Shown: positions 12,481 through 25,480 of the stretch, piece by piece
How the letters are laid out: each line of letters opens with the position of its first letter
How positions within the stretch are numbered: the first letter of the stretch is position 1
NCBI GenBank assembly: GCA_009760855.2
Contig: WPIO01000001.1
Span: 6,877,001 to 6,941,000, forward strand
Direction of reading: 5' to 3'
Length of the DNA stretch: 64,000 nucleotides
Source: Cristatella mucedo
Taxonomy: Eukaryota; Bryozoa; Phylactolaemata; Cristatellidae
Notes under the pieces: model-generated
Told to the model about the DNA's origin: nothing
The model's input: the letters and a program-made list of their open reading frames with translations, nothing else
Database searches by the model: none
Program-made: the position numbers and the translations under genes

Positions 12481-14232
12481 TCCTGTTTATAGCCCCAGTC
12501 GGAACCCTGGATCGAGCATTTAAACAGCTCATTCTCAAAGCTAAATGTCAAGAAAATACTGATAAGATTGGCCAAACAATAAAATAATAAATTGTCTAAG
12601 GTACCTTTTAATCTTAAAATGTATTTAATGAGATCTTAAGTCTTGGCACTTTCTACATAAAACAATAGCATTAAAAAATGATCGGGCAAACCGCTTATAA
12701 CACATAAGTGAACCAGAAGCAACATATCTACAAATAGAAAATATACTGATCTTTGCATCATAAACGACTTTTGTCCCAACTTGTTGAACCTCGGTACATC
12801 AAGGTATATGTTTGCAGCTTGTTAAGGTACATGCTTGTGGTTTGTATACCTTTACAATGTGGCTTTCTAGCTTTGTAGCTTAGTACTTTACCATAAAAAT
12901 TGCGTGAAAATGCAATTAAATCTGGCGTCACAAAGCATTGCTAACAAGTCACAGATCCTGCCTCAATACGCACAGGTATGCTGACGGCTGTAGAGCGTGG
13001 CTAGTACCATGCGCCAATACCTTGTCTCAGCAAGTCTACACCCTTAGCATAGTGCAGTTTACTTAAGAGTCACAGAGAGATGCGAGTGTAAAACATAAGC
13101 CCTGCGGTAAAACTCACTTATAAGCTCACAGTACAGGTGACCAGTTCGATAGCCAGACTACAGCTGACTATTATATTGCATTGCATATCCGGTTCCTATA
13201 GATAGTAATTCACAAACCACTAATAATCTCTAGGACTGTCACAATCTGGCTGATATAGCATTCCAAGGTTTCACTTAGCAACACTTTCGCTAGCACTTCC
13301 GGATTCTGAGCCGAGCCACCGAGTAGCAGTTTATTTCAGAACTTGCCTTGGGGTATTAAATAAAAATTACGGTCGAGTCACTTGATCGTCAGCTCACACG
13401 ATCGCGCCACTAATTTAGCGTCCATCCATCTCGGCGAGTGGGCAATAAGTCAGCCCACTAGTTGGCTGTCCAGAGCTTAAGCCAAGGTTTGTATCCCTCC
13501 TTTGCCGGCCTGCAATACCCTGCGTTACAGCTGAGCGATTAATCAACTGACTAAATGTAATCGATAGCAAAACAGTCCACGAAGGCATCCGCAAGCACAC
13601 TTACACTTATTTGCCTGCCTGTAGAGCCAGAAATCCCTGCAGTGGGAGGCAAGCAAGAATAAGAATTACATAACGGCATTCTACAGTATCGCCGAAAGCC
13701 AGTATTAAGTTAAAACTTCGAGATGGCTGGCTGCAGCCACCGACAGGCCGTCGTAAGCAAAAAACCGCTAGCTAAGACTTTAGCTCTTCACTCCCGACCG
13801 AGGGCTCTGTTATGCCCACGCGCCACTGCTACGCCCTTTCAGCTGCATAGCATTAACCAAATTAGAATTCGCACGACGAGATAACAGCTCATTCGTGCTC
13901 TTCTGACTTGCAGATTGATTACTGCAATTTCCTGTTGGGCGGACATCCCGGGGCAGGCAGCTGCGGGCTCGTTAGGAGCTTTCGATATTTGAGCACGCTG
14001 GTGCGGGCCTGCGGATGTAGCTGGTGGGTGGCCGTAGCCGAATCTCTTGCTTACCTGCTCCCAAATTAGCTCTCACTTTAAAACGTTGATTAAAAAGGCG
14101 CCGGCCGGTCGGTAGTGGCCTCGATCGCCTCCGTTAGCATTTTGAGCAACCGTTCGTCGAATTGAACTGTCCCGGAAAATCCTTGCAATCAGGTGGCCCA
14201 GATGCGCCACTCCTCAAAGATGTTCCTAATGA
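12481..14232. other. Unassigned sequence
   Basis: AT-leaning then more mixed sequence, with no recognised element. A 61-codon minus-strand open frame at 13415-13600 has no supporting features. Confidence 0.4.
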
Positions 14233-14322
14233 TAGCAACAGCAATAGTAATGTCAAAATGGGGTGTTTTTATGACATCCTAAGGTAGCTTAATATCTATT
14301 TAAGCGCTTTACAACTCGCTGT
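14233..14322 (-). repeat. Degenerate LINE-B/SINE1 tail
   Basis: An impure AATAGTAATG run, then a decayed core and CTTAATATCTATTTAAGCGC with TTTACA, in the order of a reverse-complemented tail. Confidence 0.45.
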
Positions 14323-15440
14323 AAGAGAATAGTGGACTGACGTCGTCTCGAGAGACATTGCGACAGAGGCATTCGAGCTGCAGCGTAATATTGCATATCC
14401 TTGAGCATACGACAACGGCGAGTAAGCTGCACACCTGTTTACATGAAGCTGGGGTTAGAGCGCCCTGGCATCGCATTGGACTTGGCCAAATGACAGAGAG
14501 ACCCTCGCTGTTTGCAATTTCGTTCCAGTCAATACTGGACACCTAGGAGCGCGAGCCAGCGCCTGGAATTCGACCGGCAATCGCTCGGTGGGTGGAGAGG
14601 GGCAGAAACGACTGGTGAAAGAGTGAGGAGTGATAGCCAAGCGTTTTTCTCTCCTATTGTAACAGACTTGCAGCTTTTAGTTAGATTTTAATTGCAATGT
14701 CAAATGCACGGATCGTAGTTGGGCAGCTCGTATAAAGGTCTGCCACTCCTCAGTTCGCTGGAGGTTCGCTGGACCCTCGGCAGATTCTCATATCCAAAAA
14801 AGATATATAGCTATATATAGATATATAGCTCATAGCCAAAATCCACTAAATCCGCCTACGCAGCCTGTGCAGAAGCATCAGCAATCAGCAACTTTCTTAT
14901 GTGAATTTGGGCCACGGCTACACCGATATTTTGAGTAAAAAAATCTACAGTTGTCTATGAGATGTTTTTGGTCAGTATTGTTAGTCATGAGGTTTTCTCA
15001 GTTAATGCTGGTAACCTGGAAGCACTAAACATAGCTCCAATGAGGCCAATTACTAGTGCAGTGCGCCTATGTGATACATGGGGCAGGCCGGGTCTAAACC
15101 GGGGGTCCATTATGAAAGCGTTTGGTCTCTTGGGTGTCAGCGGCCCGATACCATTTTTAGAGGTCTGCTTGACCCAGAACCACCATTTACGTTTCGAAAA
15201 ACTTCAGTCTTTTTTCTCTGTCTTTGTCCCTGACCTAGTCCACGTCTGTTCTTACTATTCTTTGCTCTACTGTCTTTTCCGTTTCTGTCTGTCCCATAGT
15301 TAGCTCGCAGAACGGCTTGCCTCCGGATACGCTCTGCCAGCATCCTAAATAAACAGCATTTTTATAAATTCTTGGGCATGTGTAAATGGCATCATACAGA
15401 TTGACGGCACTAACCCCACCACGTTCCCATTAAGCCAATT
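14323..15440. other. Unassigned sequence with a TATA-like site
   Basis: Contains TATAAAG at 14731-14737 followed by a TCAGTT at 14750-14755, and a short AT-rich block of repeated GATATATAGCT units near 14801-14831. No exon can be supported. Open frames at 14309-14640 overlap on both strands. Confidence 0.3.
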
Positions 15441-15507
15441 TAATAATAGTAATGATAATAATAATCAATTTGTATAGCGCCCTAAAATAACTAAATCTCT
15501 GTCTATC
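15441..15507 (-). repeat. Solo LINE-B/SINE1 tail
   Basis: (TAA)n-like run, then TTTGTATAGCGCCCTA and TAAATCTCT, the reverse complement of the family tail. No element body adjoins it. Confidence 0.65.
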
Positions 15508-17290
15508 ATTTCGCGTGGTCTGAAATGAAGCACATCGATTGATTGAGGATCGATTGATAGGTGAAATTGCAGCAGATTAGGAACGTAGAGGACGATTCGC
15601 TATGCACAGCAAATTCTGCAAGAAAGTCGTGGATTTTAATTCGCCTTAAATAGGTCAAGTTATGAGATGTCGTTGTGTCAATCGGGAGAGATCTCTAGTC
15701 TTTAGGAGGAAATGAACTGAAGCCTAGGCATCCGAAGGATTTGAGTTAGTTGGAGGCGCTGCTAAATCACTAGCGTCAGAGCGGCTGGAGGGAAGCCAGG
15801 GAGACATATTCCTATTAGCATCCAAGGTCCGCTCTCATGCAGATATGATACCGATACCATACATGATACCGGATAAGTCAAACATCCTGCATGGGCATGG
15901 AGTAAGTACTAGGTTGAACACGATATACTATGGAGAACTAGGCTGCCCTACTTTAAGTGGATTTTGGAAAAATTGACATCACTCGCTTCGCAGCTCGAGA
16001 CTGATGAAGGCGAAATGTCCTTGAATCCCCTTTTAGGCGGCTCCCAAGAATCTGTTTACTGCTTTCCGCTGGTTCAAAATATATTTAGCTGCCAAGCTTC
16101 AGGTGACTTCCATATATTGAACACAGCCATAGTTTGACATGAATGTGCACTCGCCCAACTCGTGAGCTAGATCATACAGTAACAGCACTTTGTTCCTACT
16201 GAGTGTCTCAAATAAATCAGTAAGCCTCGGATTCACTTGGAACGACTCGGGAGTGGAGTTCTGGGCGACACGACTTGAGTAGACACCTTCAACCCCCTTA
16301 TGTTTAGCCGCCCGGTCAAGGCCGAGACTCTATCCATTTAGCTTAAATAATCCTAGCCGTCTCTATGGTTCCGGCCACCTGTAGTGTATCTACTTTTCCC
16401 AAGCGGCCACGACCATTGTTTCGGCGTTGTCTGATTACTGCACTGTCACTTCGGCATAATATGTAGTCGAAACTGGCTAGCTAGGACTTTTTGCACCGAA
16501 GATGGTTCTTTCAACTCTCAATGATGATGCGACATATTATTTCTTTCTAGCGCTACGATATTCCTGTGCGAGGTCTGTACCGTTAAGTAAATCCAGATAA
16601 TTGATGGATCGAGCTGTATTTACTCTTTAGATAGTACAGCCAGCTGGGATACGCCAGAGTTTCCTAAGCAGAGCCACTGAGTCTCTTTCGCTACACAAAA
16701 AATCCTATGAAAAGATCGAGGAAGAAAATTCCTGCTAGCTAACAGCCACTGATTAAGAAATTTGGCTGCTTAATGTGTGTCCGACAACAAATGACTTTAA
16801 AAAAGTCATGTTCTTTGAAGCACCGAATGGATTCAAAAAGGAGCACGTTTCGGTAATAAGCACTGTGCAGGACCCTAATCCGATTAAGTGAACGATATAC
16901 ACGGTGCTTCCTGCAAGGCGGATGGGGCAAGTTTGACAGAACTCGAATGTGGAAATGGGGGCGTTCGCACCATAACAGTCCGGCGGAAGTGTATGGAAGC
17001 CAAACGACATGCCTAACAATGTAAACCTGAAAGCCAACTTTAGTGATTTCACAGAACTCGCTTAATACGGCTATAGTAACCGGGGGCATGCGTGACGGCC
17101 CAGCCACACCACCACGAATACCATTTTCCATGCGGAATGGAGCGCGGCTCTCCAGCTAGTGATCTCTAAAGCAGTTTTATTGGGCTCGCCAAAGTCGCGG
17201 CCACAGTACACGAGGAAGAGTTCTGTGAACAACTCCACCGTCAAAAGACATTGAATTTTAACAGGCAAGCATATACATTTTGAAAGCAGC
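15508..17290. other. Unassigned sequence
   Basis: No element recognised. The longest frame is a minus-strand ATG frame of 130 codons (17131-16739) with no domain, no splice or poly(A) context and a competing overlapping frame, so I do not call it a gene. Confidence 0.35.
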
Positions 17291-17329
17291 GAGATTTAAA
17301 CATGAATACAATGTGTGTACGCCACTTCA

Positions 17330-18340
17330 ATGAGACTGTACGCTCTCCCCGGGGAGACCGCGAGCCCTTTGGTCACGTGTTTGGAAACTTGCCAAACCGC
17401 CTAGACAGCTGGCCCCCGTCAGCGGTAAATTCTCGAATTGTTGGCAACACTAGAGCCCGGCCCCGCGGGGTGTGTACATATAATTAGCGCAGCATAAGTG
17501 GCAGGTTTTTCTACCCTGGTGTTTTCATCATTTCCTTGTATTTGCCATACGCCGTTGCGGCAGGCAACTCCTATCCTCATCTCGCCGCGATACTGTCTCG
17601 CTTTCTAGATTCGGCCGGTGCGGCGCGTGGTTGGGGCCGTTACGCTAAGTCGCCGCCGTCCACCGGGCCACTTCGACGTAAAGCGTCGACGAGAAGTCTG
17701 CGTGAGTACACGGTCGCGCTTCGCGTCGGCATTGCTGCCACGCGCCCCCTCCCCGCAGAGACTCTCGCTCAAGCAACCGTGGCGGCCCGCCTGGCGAAGC
17801 AGACGTGGCCCGCTATCGCCGCGGCTCTTGCGTTGGCTGTGCAGGCGACTCTCGAATGCCGCCGCGCGATACGACGGGCGCGCGAACCCAGGGCGTGCGT
17901 TGGTAGCCGCTACTGCTGCTGCTGCAGTGAGCACTTCGCCTGGCTGTCTCGGCAGTTAGCGACCGTCTGCTCCGATCTCGCTTGGCCCAGGCAGGCGCCG
18001 GCGAAGGGGCCGCCTCGCGCTAGGCGGCGGTGGTCGCGTAGTGTCGGGCGACGATCGTCAGCGGGCGATCGCATTTGAAGCTCTCTGACTGCCGAGTGTG
18101 CGTTAACCGTCGGGCGCCGGGCCTGTTCATCAGCCGGCAAGCCCACCTGTAGATCGCCAGCCCGAAGGTACCGACCTCGCTGCTCCTGTAGGCTGCCGGC
18201 GAGGCTGGCTGACTGACTAGCGGTACCTAGGCGCGATCTGTAGTGAACCCCAAGCGGGCTCGCTGACGTCTCGGTGTTGGTGGTGGGGCAGGGATTGTGG
18301 TGTGAGACTGGATGCAAGTGCAGAAGCTAGCTGCCTGCCA
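17330..18340 (+). promoter_or_regulatory. CpG-dense block, candidate promoter and first exon
   Basis: CpG dinucleotides are far denser from about 17330 to 18300 than in the flanks (runs such as GCGCGCGAAC and CGGGCGACGATCG). A 180-codon plus-strand frame (17536-18078) starts at TTG and has equally long companions on both strands, so it is not good evidence for protein. Unmethylated CpG clusters in animal genomes commonly mark promoters. The downstream 11 kb leans to G+T on the plus strand, which would fit transcription rightwards. No TATA box or certain splice donor is seen. Confidence 0.4.
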
Positions 18341-18821
18341 TTTGGTCAACATGGAAAAAGCAGGAAGCTTCGAGGGCAGTCATGCAGGAAAGACTGGCCG
18401 ACAGCCTCAGCCGCAAATGGGATCTATGTCACGAGAGGTTTTTGGTTGCTGTAGTTAGGTCGTTGCTGTTCTGGCTCGTTGGATGAGTGACATGGTGGTT
18501 GCTGGCCATGGCTAGCTGGTCCTGCCTGCTATCCAGAGTAGTGTATGCTCAGAACGTGAGGTGATGTACCTACCCATCAGCTGTGCTCTGTCGAGTGAAC
18601 CTCCAGCCTGGATGCTGGCTTTACCAATATTTGTGTTAGCTTTCTGCAGTGGGCCCTGTTTGCTCTCATTCTTTATAGTTATAGGGATAAGTGATGGTCT
18701 AATTACATCCTTTTCGAGCTGGCTGTGTCAACCCACAATGTATCCTGGCAAAAGTGCCCTAGTGTATGTTGTGTGGACGTGTTGTTACTGCCGTTTTTTA
18801 CTTCTGCATTGGCCATAGTGG

Positions 18822-18955
18822 GTCTCAGCCTAGGGGTAAGATGTTGCACTTAACGACCTAGGTCCTGGGTTCGAGTCTCGTTGGAGGCGATTCGGTATTT
18901 TCCACTGCAAGCGATGGTGATAGCCGGTAAGGCTCATCTGTCGCTATATAAATGA
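18822..18955 (+). mobile_element. SINE2 copy a, tRNA-derived
   Basis: A tRNA-like head carries an A box at about 18825-18840 (CAGCCTAGGGGTAAG) and a good B box at 18868-18878 (GGTTCGAGTCT). It is followed by a short body (CAAGCGATGGTGATAGCCGG, TAAGGCTCATCTG) and an ATGATG end. The body matches the copy at 40.54 kb. It is not a tRNA gene: the arms cannot be folded confidently and the tRNA part is fused to a shared non-tRNA body. Confidence 0.75.
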
Positions 18956-20221
18956 TGATGTCGAATGAGATAATCTTGTAGTAGGTATTTGTGTGAAACT
19001 CCTCTAAGGAAGACCTCTGTGGCAGCTTGCATTGGGTTAGAGATCGTGATTCTGCTCACTGTACTTATGTTGTAGAGATGTATATTTTCTGTTGACCAGC
19101 TTACCATTACCACGGCAGGCATAGTTCAGTGCTTGCCTGCGGGGGGGGGGGAGGGAGGAAGTCCCTTCGGTATTATAATTCAGTCTTTAAGTAAGTGACT
19201 CGAGGTGTGCAAAGCCTGCCCAAACATTTTCCTTGCGACAGAGAACATTCCAGAGAAGCTGCCTGTATGCGGCTGCTCTCATTGCTGTTCACTGCAGACC
19301 TGCAGTGCTATTGCAGACATTGATACACAGATCTAAGCTGATGATGAATTGCTCAAATGACACGGCACTTGTGTTAAAAGCGTGGAGGGACTGCTTTTTA
19401 GGAAGCACTTGGAGCCAGCTGGGCTCCATAAACTTGTTTTGGCAAGACACAGCTCTGTCACACTTCTTCCAACTTTGTCATTCTTCCTTGTCGAAGTACA
19501 GTTAGATGTCGCAGGGCAGCTACTTCTACTTTGACTGCTGTTTGTTTAACTTGCTTGTTTTATGAAGTGGCATCTTTCCTCCTTTGCAGCATTCAATGTG
19601 CCTAGAATGATAGTGGGCTCTCTTAAGGTGCTATAAAAATGCTCTTTTTATAGAGGATTGTGAATGTTGCTTGCCGGTGTGCTTTGTGGACTGGTTATTC
19701 TGTGCCGGTGTTGGATACTCGTTGGAGCCATGCCGTGTGCTAGGCACTCTGCGCTGAGCTGAAGGGCTGCTGGGTACAAATCGTGGCTTAGCTGCACCAG
19801 ATATGTAAAAGCTTGCCCAGCGAGTGTCACCCGTGCTTATGTAAAGCCGCAGTGTCCTTCATTTATTTGCCTAAAATTAGCATTGCTATATCCAAGGCTT
19901 CAGCAAAAGCTAGGGCTGCTAGACAATCGGAATTTGTACTAGGATTACCTAGGATTAAGCACGCAACGTGGAGTTATCTGGTACCATGCGAATGGTACTG
20001 GTGCCCAAAGCGTGCATGAGTGCTGAGTGTCCTCCTGTGCCACCCTGCCAGCTTGGCAGGCTCGACTGTGTGCATGAATATGGCTGACTTGCCAGCGGTG
20101 GTTCGGATTTGTGTGACAGCTGCTGCTGCAGTGTGAAGGCCACATTGTGACTTCTACATGTCTGCATGGCTACTTCCGAAAGTGCACTCAGTACTTGGGG
20201 GAGTGCCCTCCTTGTCAGGCT
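18956..20221. other. Unassigned sequence, G+T-leaning
   Basis: Contains a run of 10 G at 19141-19150. Sampled lines lean to G+T on the plus strand. No exon or element recognised. If the CpG block at 17.3-18.3 kb starts a rightward transcript, this would be intron. Confidence 0.35.
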
Positions 20222-21570
20222 GTGGGTATTCGACGACGGGAATGTCACTGCCCTAGCTCTGCTAGATCTGTCTGCTGCCTTCGACACCATTGATCACGAA
20301 GTTCTGCTTGAACGATTGAGATCGGTCTGGCAGACGAAGCACTGGCGTGGTTTAAATCATACTTGTCTGATCGTGTTCAATCCGTGTCGTGTGGGGGTCA
20401 GGTCTCAGACATGAGAAGGGTCACCTGTGGAGTCCCTCAAGGGTCTGTACTCGGTCCCTTGCTGTTCTCCATTTATACACAACCTCTGGGAAAAGTGATT
20501 AAGGCCCATGGAATAGGATATCACTTCTATGCTGACGATACTCAGTTGTATTTGTCATTTAAACCGTCGGAATCTGCTGCAGCAACTGATAAACTGAATG
20601 CTTGCCTTGCCGATATTCGATCCTGGATGTCGGAAAACTTCCTGAAATTAAATGATGGTACAACAGAACTGCTGCTCATAGGACACCCTAAGCGTGTAGC
20701 TGGATTAAAAGGCTTTGCTGTTCTAATAGGTGATGCTATTGTGCGACCTTCACCACGTGCTCGTAATCTAGGTGTCGTGTTCGACAGCTGCCTCAATTTC
20801 AAAAGCTTCATTCAGAAGACTGCCTCTACAGCTAGCCATCACATCCGATCCCTATCCAAGATTAGAAGCTGTCTTCCACAGTGGCTTGTAAAAAATTTAA
20901 CCAGCTCTTTAGTTCTGTCTCGGCTTGATTATTGTAATTCCCTTTTAGCTGGGCTGCCAAAGAAAGCTATTATGCCACTACAGCGGACTATGAATATGGC
21001 TGCAAGGCTGGTCTTCAAGTCCCAGCGGTTTGAGCACGTGTCACCTTTGCTGGAAGAGCTAGGATGGTTGCCGGTTGAGCAAAGGATGCAGAGCAAAGTT
21101 CTTACGCTGACCCACAAGGCCCGCCACGGCTTAGCTCCTTCGTACCTAGCTGAACTGCTGCATCAGTTTCAGCCTGTTCGCGCCCTCAGGTCCTGTGTGG
21201 ACAATAAATTAGCTGTCCCATTCCTCCGCTTAAAGACAGTTGGCGACAGAAGCTGTAGCTCTGCAGGTCCTAGACTGAGGAACTCGCTTCCACAATTCTT
21301 ACGCAACGACATCTACTCTCCAACTGCCGACTGTGGCACATCTTTTTCAGCGGTCCTGAACTGCTACTTCTATGCTACTCACTACCTGAACTGTGCTCTC
21401 CTGACTCTGCTATGCTTCCCACTTTCTCTTTTTTGCGTGAGATGAAGTCTGTTGGCTACCGAATGAGTACCGAAAGCCGCTTAGGTTGTGAGTGCGCTAT
21501 ACAAAACTCTCTTGCGTAACACCCACATGGTCTTTATGACTTTGTGGAGTTACTGACGGAGATACATTCT
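20222..21570 (+). mobile_element. LINE-A copy A2, best-preserved RT
   Basis: The copy begins just before RT block A (LALLDLSAAFDTIDH, about 20258-20302). About seven bases are missing near 20318 compared with copy A1, shifting the frame. From 20363 a single frame then stays open to 21445: block B ([14 protein letters not shown]), block C with the catalytic YADD at 20528-20539, the [16 protein letters not shown] segment, the [14 protein letters not shown] segment and the long C-terminal region shared with A1. The frame has no ATG at its start, so it is the 3' two-thirds of ORF2. The copy ends at about 21570 after GGAGTTACTGACGGAGATAC, the family 3' end, with no poly(A). L2/CR1-clade RT is the best match. 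It cannot move by itself because its 5' part and endonuclease are absent. Confidence 0.9.
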
Positions 21571-22382
21571 CACCGGCTTGTAATCTTTTCTCTTTGTTCA
21601 TATAACCCCGGATAGATTTGCTACGGTATATCGGCTTGGTTCAATCCCTCATCCCCTCCCCTGCAACCGCCGGTCGGAGCTTGTGGAGGCTTCGAGGGAT
21701 TCAGACGTTCATTTTTTTCAGATGCTTGTACCCATTCTGCCCATGCTCTGGCATCGGTGCAGCACCACACTAAGTGCTCTACCTGCTTTTAGCCGCCGAC
21801 TATTCTGAGACATGAACCGGTGAAGTACCATACCTCACCACCGAAATGCCTGGGCAAAGTCAGGGATCGCTTGTAGCCACTTGAACTAGGTTCGGTGGGA
21901 GTAGCTGCTCTTTGTTTGTTCTTTATGCTCACCCTGAAAACTTGGCTTAGGAGCTGAATTGGCCTGAATCCCCTGATGGCTCATCATCAACCGTAGCTGG
22001 CACATGCACGTGTCACTGCCAAATCGTTCATGGCCGAAGCGAGTGACTTGTCGCCCGACACATGTTTCTTGAGAGGCAAGCTTCATTCAGTATTCGAGGC
22101 ACCAAAGGGGCTCGTAAAATGCCGCTAGAGACATGACCACCGCGGTCAAATAGCCAAGCACCGCTGCATGTCTTCGTGGCAGTGACAGCGCCAGCGACGC
22201 GGAGGCTGCCGATGGCACTTGGGGTCCTTGGGGCAGCAGCAGCAGCAGCACCCTTGCGCAGGCTGAGCAATAATTGGGCCGTCGTTGCAAGCTTCTTAGC
22301 CGTAAGCTGTGCTTGTCGCCTTGTGCCCCTGCTTTAGTAGACACAGCATTCGGCATATGCTTGAACCACTGGTTAGATCCTT
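21571..22382. other. Unassigned sequence
   Basis: No element or exon recognised. A (CAG)n-like stretch near 22234-22251 is short. Confidence 0.4.
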
Positions 22383-22476
22383 GTGCGTGTGTGTGCGGTT
22401 GTGCGTGCGTGTGTGTGTGTGTGTGCGTGCGTGTGTGTGAGCGCGTGTGCGCCTGCACACGTGCGTATGTGTGTGT

Positions 22477-22529
<53 letters not shown>
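22383..22529. repeat. (GT)n microsatellite with GC interruptions
   Basis: Alternating purine-pyrimidine sequence (GTGTGCGT variants), pure (GT)n towards the 3' end. Such tracts can adopt Z-form DNA. Overlapping His/Thr- and Cys/Val-rich frames are repeat translations. Confidence 0.93.
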
Positions 22530-22530
<1 letters not shown>

Positions 22531-24429
22531 ATGGAGCTCGTGTGTCACCTGGGTGCCCTTGCTGGCCACACCTCAGTGTAGCAGTGTTTGGTGCTTCGAA
22601 GCCTGGAGATGTGAAGGTGGAAAGCGTTCGGTATCGGGCCGGCTAGTGCTCAGCGGTCTGTTACCCTCGTAAATATTCGCACATGCTTTGCCTTCTAGCG
22701 CTGATGGAGTGAGTTCCGAGGACGGTCATCGTTAGGTGGGTGGGGGGGGCTTTGGCAGCCCTCAGGAAGCCGATAAGAGAGGAGTATAGCCTCTCCACAT
22801 GGGAGTGGGTTAGTGAACCAAACCCAGTTTCCTTCCCGCAAACACTGCAGTGTTGCATGCTGCATGGGCCACAAAGCATGTATGCGTTGGTGCCCCTAAT
22901 CATGTTAGTGCCTCGATTCTTTACTTGCCATTGTGCAGCATGATACGGGAACTAACTGTAACACTGTGTGCTTGCAGGCCACAGTGGCTAGCCCAGGGCT
23001 GACTATTGTTCATGTGCAACTCTCTTGTGCATGTGTTGCCACGTACTCACTGCATACCTGCTGCTATTTCTGTCCCCTGTGCAAGATCGTGGACACTGCA
23101 GAAGTTGCAAGCTCATGAGTGCTGTACTTGTGTTGGCAGTGCTGATTGGGCAGTCTGCTGCGTCGGCTCACTTGAGCTCACCAACTCGGTGCTCGTGCAA
23201 GCTGGTCACTCGATAGTCTGAACTCCTGTGTGAACGGCAGATTTCTTCTTCGTGTGAGTAGACAATTGGCATTACTTCTGTAAAGTGTGCGGCAGCAGTC
23301 AGAGGGTTTCCTGTCTGAAATCAATCGGCTCAAGCTTTAGTTAAAGCTATAGTTTATTGGGCATTGAGCTATGCTTACCTCGACTTGGCCAGGTCTTGCC
23401 TGGCAATATCAGTCGTGGTGCCTGGCAGCATAGGTAGAGGCTGACCAATGAGCACAGCCACATTAGTTACCACCAGCTTTTCTTGTTCGGGGAATGATTA
23501 CAGCCGGCCGATGGTAGTCTGAAAGCTGGGGGTCTGGTCTTTGAGTGATCGCTGACTAGTGCACAGCATGGGAGGCTGCCGAGGCTGCTGTACACTGGTG
23601 TCAACAGGACATTGCCCTGTGTTGCTTGCTGTACAGTTATTGGAATAATGACCATGCCACTTTCTCATCTGAAAAAAAAACAATGCTTGATCGACTGCTT
23701 GGTTAATGTCGGATGCTATCTTAGCCACACGGGCTACCATAGGGTGAGCAGGACAGGTGCGCCTTGTCCAACCTCTCTGATGTACTACCTACCATTTGAT
23801 GTGTTCCGGTTGGGGGATAGCTGACTCGGTGATTTGGCAACTGGGCATTCTTGGGTAGCGAAGGGATTGACTGGTCAGTTATTAATTGAACGATCGTCTG
23901 CTTCATCAATAAGGCAGTGGTGGTGCACCTGAGTCAGCCAGGTGGATATGAAGTTCCATGATTAGTTGCCACCAGGCTCTCTGAGGAATTCCTTCACTGT
24001 GGTAGTGCTGGGAAGGGGGCTTTGGGCCTGCGGTTAGGCGTTTGTGGCCTAATGCTAGCTTGGGGGTGTCTTGTCCCCTCCCCCATAGGGCTATGTGGTA
24101 TGGGGTACCCTGATCTTGGGAAAGTGGGGGGTAATGGTGGTAGCTGTTGTACACCTGTGTCATTCATTATCTCTCCGGCCAGGCTTGCTTATCTGCTGCT
24201 CTCAAAGCCCGAGCCCAGAAGACTCTCTACCACTGCCCTATCGACACTGTCTTGCCTCGTGACGACGTAATCTCTTGGAGGTCGAATTGATAAGGAGCCA
24301 GCTCAGAAAAACTGCACCGTGGTAGGTGTATTCGCTCGAGGCCCACAGGCAGCTGGGTTTCAGTGGGCAGCTCTCTTTGCAAAGCCCCCTGAGCATCCAT
24401 GTTACTGACTGCTGTTCAGCCTCCGACCG
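22530..24429. other. Unassigned sequence, G+T-leaning
   Basis: No exon or mobile element recognised. Sampled lines are about 58% G+T on the plus strand. Contains an A-rich run at 23671-23680 and short open frames on both strands. Confidence 0.35.
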
Positions 24430-25480
24430 TCTTATAATAATAATAATAATATACTTGATAGAACTCAAACTCTTTCTAGGCACTTTACATTTGCTGCAAA
24501 GGAAGCACGATCGAATGGTTAGCGGTAGCATGCTCAATAAACAGCAGGAATGACATGGTTGGGATGACATACACAGGGTCAGCGTGCGAATGTGGTTAGT
24601 GGCAGCATGCACAATGTCAGCACACATGAGCACATAAAGGACAAATTGCAGGGACCCACTAAATGCTGTGATAGATAGATGTATTTTTAGTTTCTTTTTA
24701 AATGTGACCAAGTCACGAGAAGTCGTGATGCAAGTCGGAAGTGGGTTCCAGGCTTTGGGAGCATATGAACTAAAGGCACGATCTTCGGAGAATTTGAGGT
24801 TTGTACGATGTATAGGTAAACAGTTAGATTCCGAAAACCAAGTGGTACGATGCTTAGCCTGGTGGGACAGTAGATCTGATAGGTATGCTGGAGCAAAAGA
24901 ATGAAGGGACCTAAAAGTGAGTGACAAAACCTTGAAATTGATTCGTTGCTTGACTGGGAGCCAGTGCAGGTCGACGAAAAGTGATGTGATGTGGTAGCTT
25001 CGATGCTCACGACAGACAAGCCTAGCTGCAGAGTTTTCTACCAACTTTAAGGGCTTGAGTGCATAGGCCGGTAGATCTGCAAGCAGTGAGTTACAGAAGT
25101 CAAGGCGAGATGTCACAAATGCATGTACCAATTTAGATGTGGTGGCTGGGAGGGATCAAAGCGAAGGTACAACTGAGTGTCATCTGCATGTAAACGAAAG
25201 CCTAGATTGTGCTTGGCAATCACATCCGAAAGAGGGAGAGTATAAACCGTGAAAAGAACGGGACCAAGCACAGACCCCTGAGATACCCCATACTTACAGA
25301 GGTTCCTCTGATGATCTGTTTTGTTTCACATCAATACTCTGGAGTCTCCCACTGAGATAAGACCTGACCCGTTGCAATGCAGTGCCAGTGATGCCCAGGC
25401 GAGATGTAAGGTGCTCAAAAAGGACTTGGTGATCGATAGTATCAAAAGCTGCCGAAAGATTCAGTAAAATAAGCAGAGAT
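24430..25480 (-). mobile_element. LINE-B copy B3, RT C-terminal half
   Basis: Minus-strand copy with its 3' tail at 24430-24500: (AAT)n, then a block matching the reverse complement of TAGAAAGAG and GTAAAGTGCC. One frame is open from 25131 to 24238: SRLDFCNSLLADLPAYAL, SAARLVCREHRSYHIT, LHWLPVKQRINFKVLSLTFR, LSDLLSHQAKHRT and APKAWNPLP. These mark the region after the RT palm, and the frame runs through the 3' tail into flanking DNA. The 5' part to about 25480 holds remnants of blocks A to C (ATCGATAGTATCAAAAGC is the reverse complement of block A). It is younger than B1, B7 and B9 judging by its long open frame. Confidence 0.85.

Noticed and set aside
14731-14755. TATAAAG with TCAGTT as a promoter
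   Set aside because: Spacing is only about 21 bases, shorter than usual, and no exon follows.
16739-17131. 130-codon minus frame with an ATG
   Set aside because: No domain, no splice or poly(A) context, and a competing overlapping frame of about 100 codons; within chance for this much sequence.
17536-18078. 180-codon open frame in the CpG block
   Set aside because: No ATG at its start, overlapped by 109-135-codon frames on the other strand and 113 codons in another plus frame; a product of GC-rich, stop-poor DNA.
18822-18895. Possible tRNA gene
   Set aside because: Shares its non-tRNA body with the copy at 40.53 kb, so it belongs to a SINE family.
22087-22569. His/Thr-rich 160-codon minus frame
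   Set aside because: Mostly translation of the (GT)n microsatellite.
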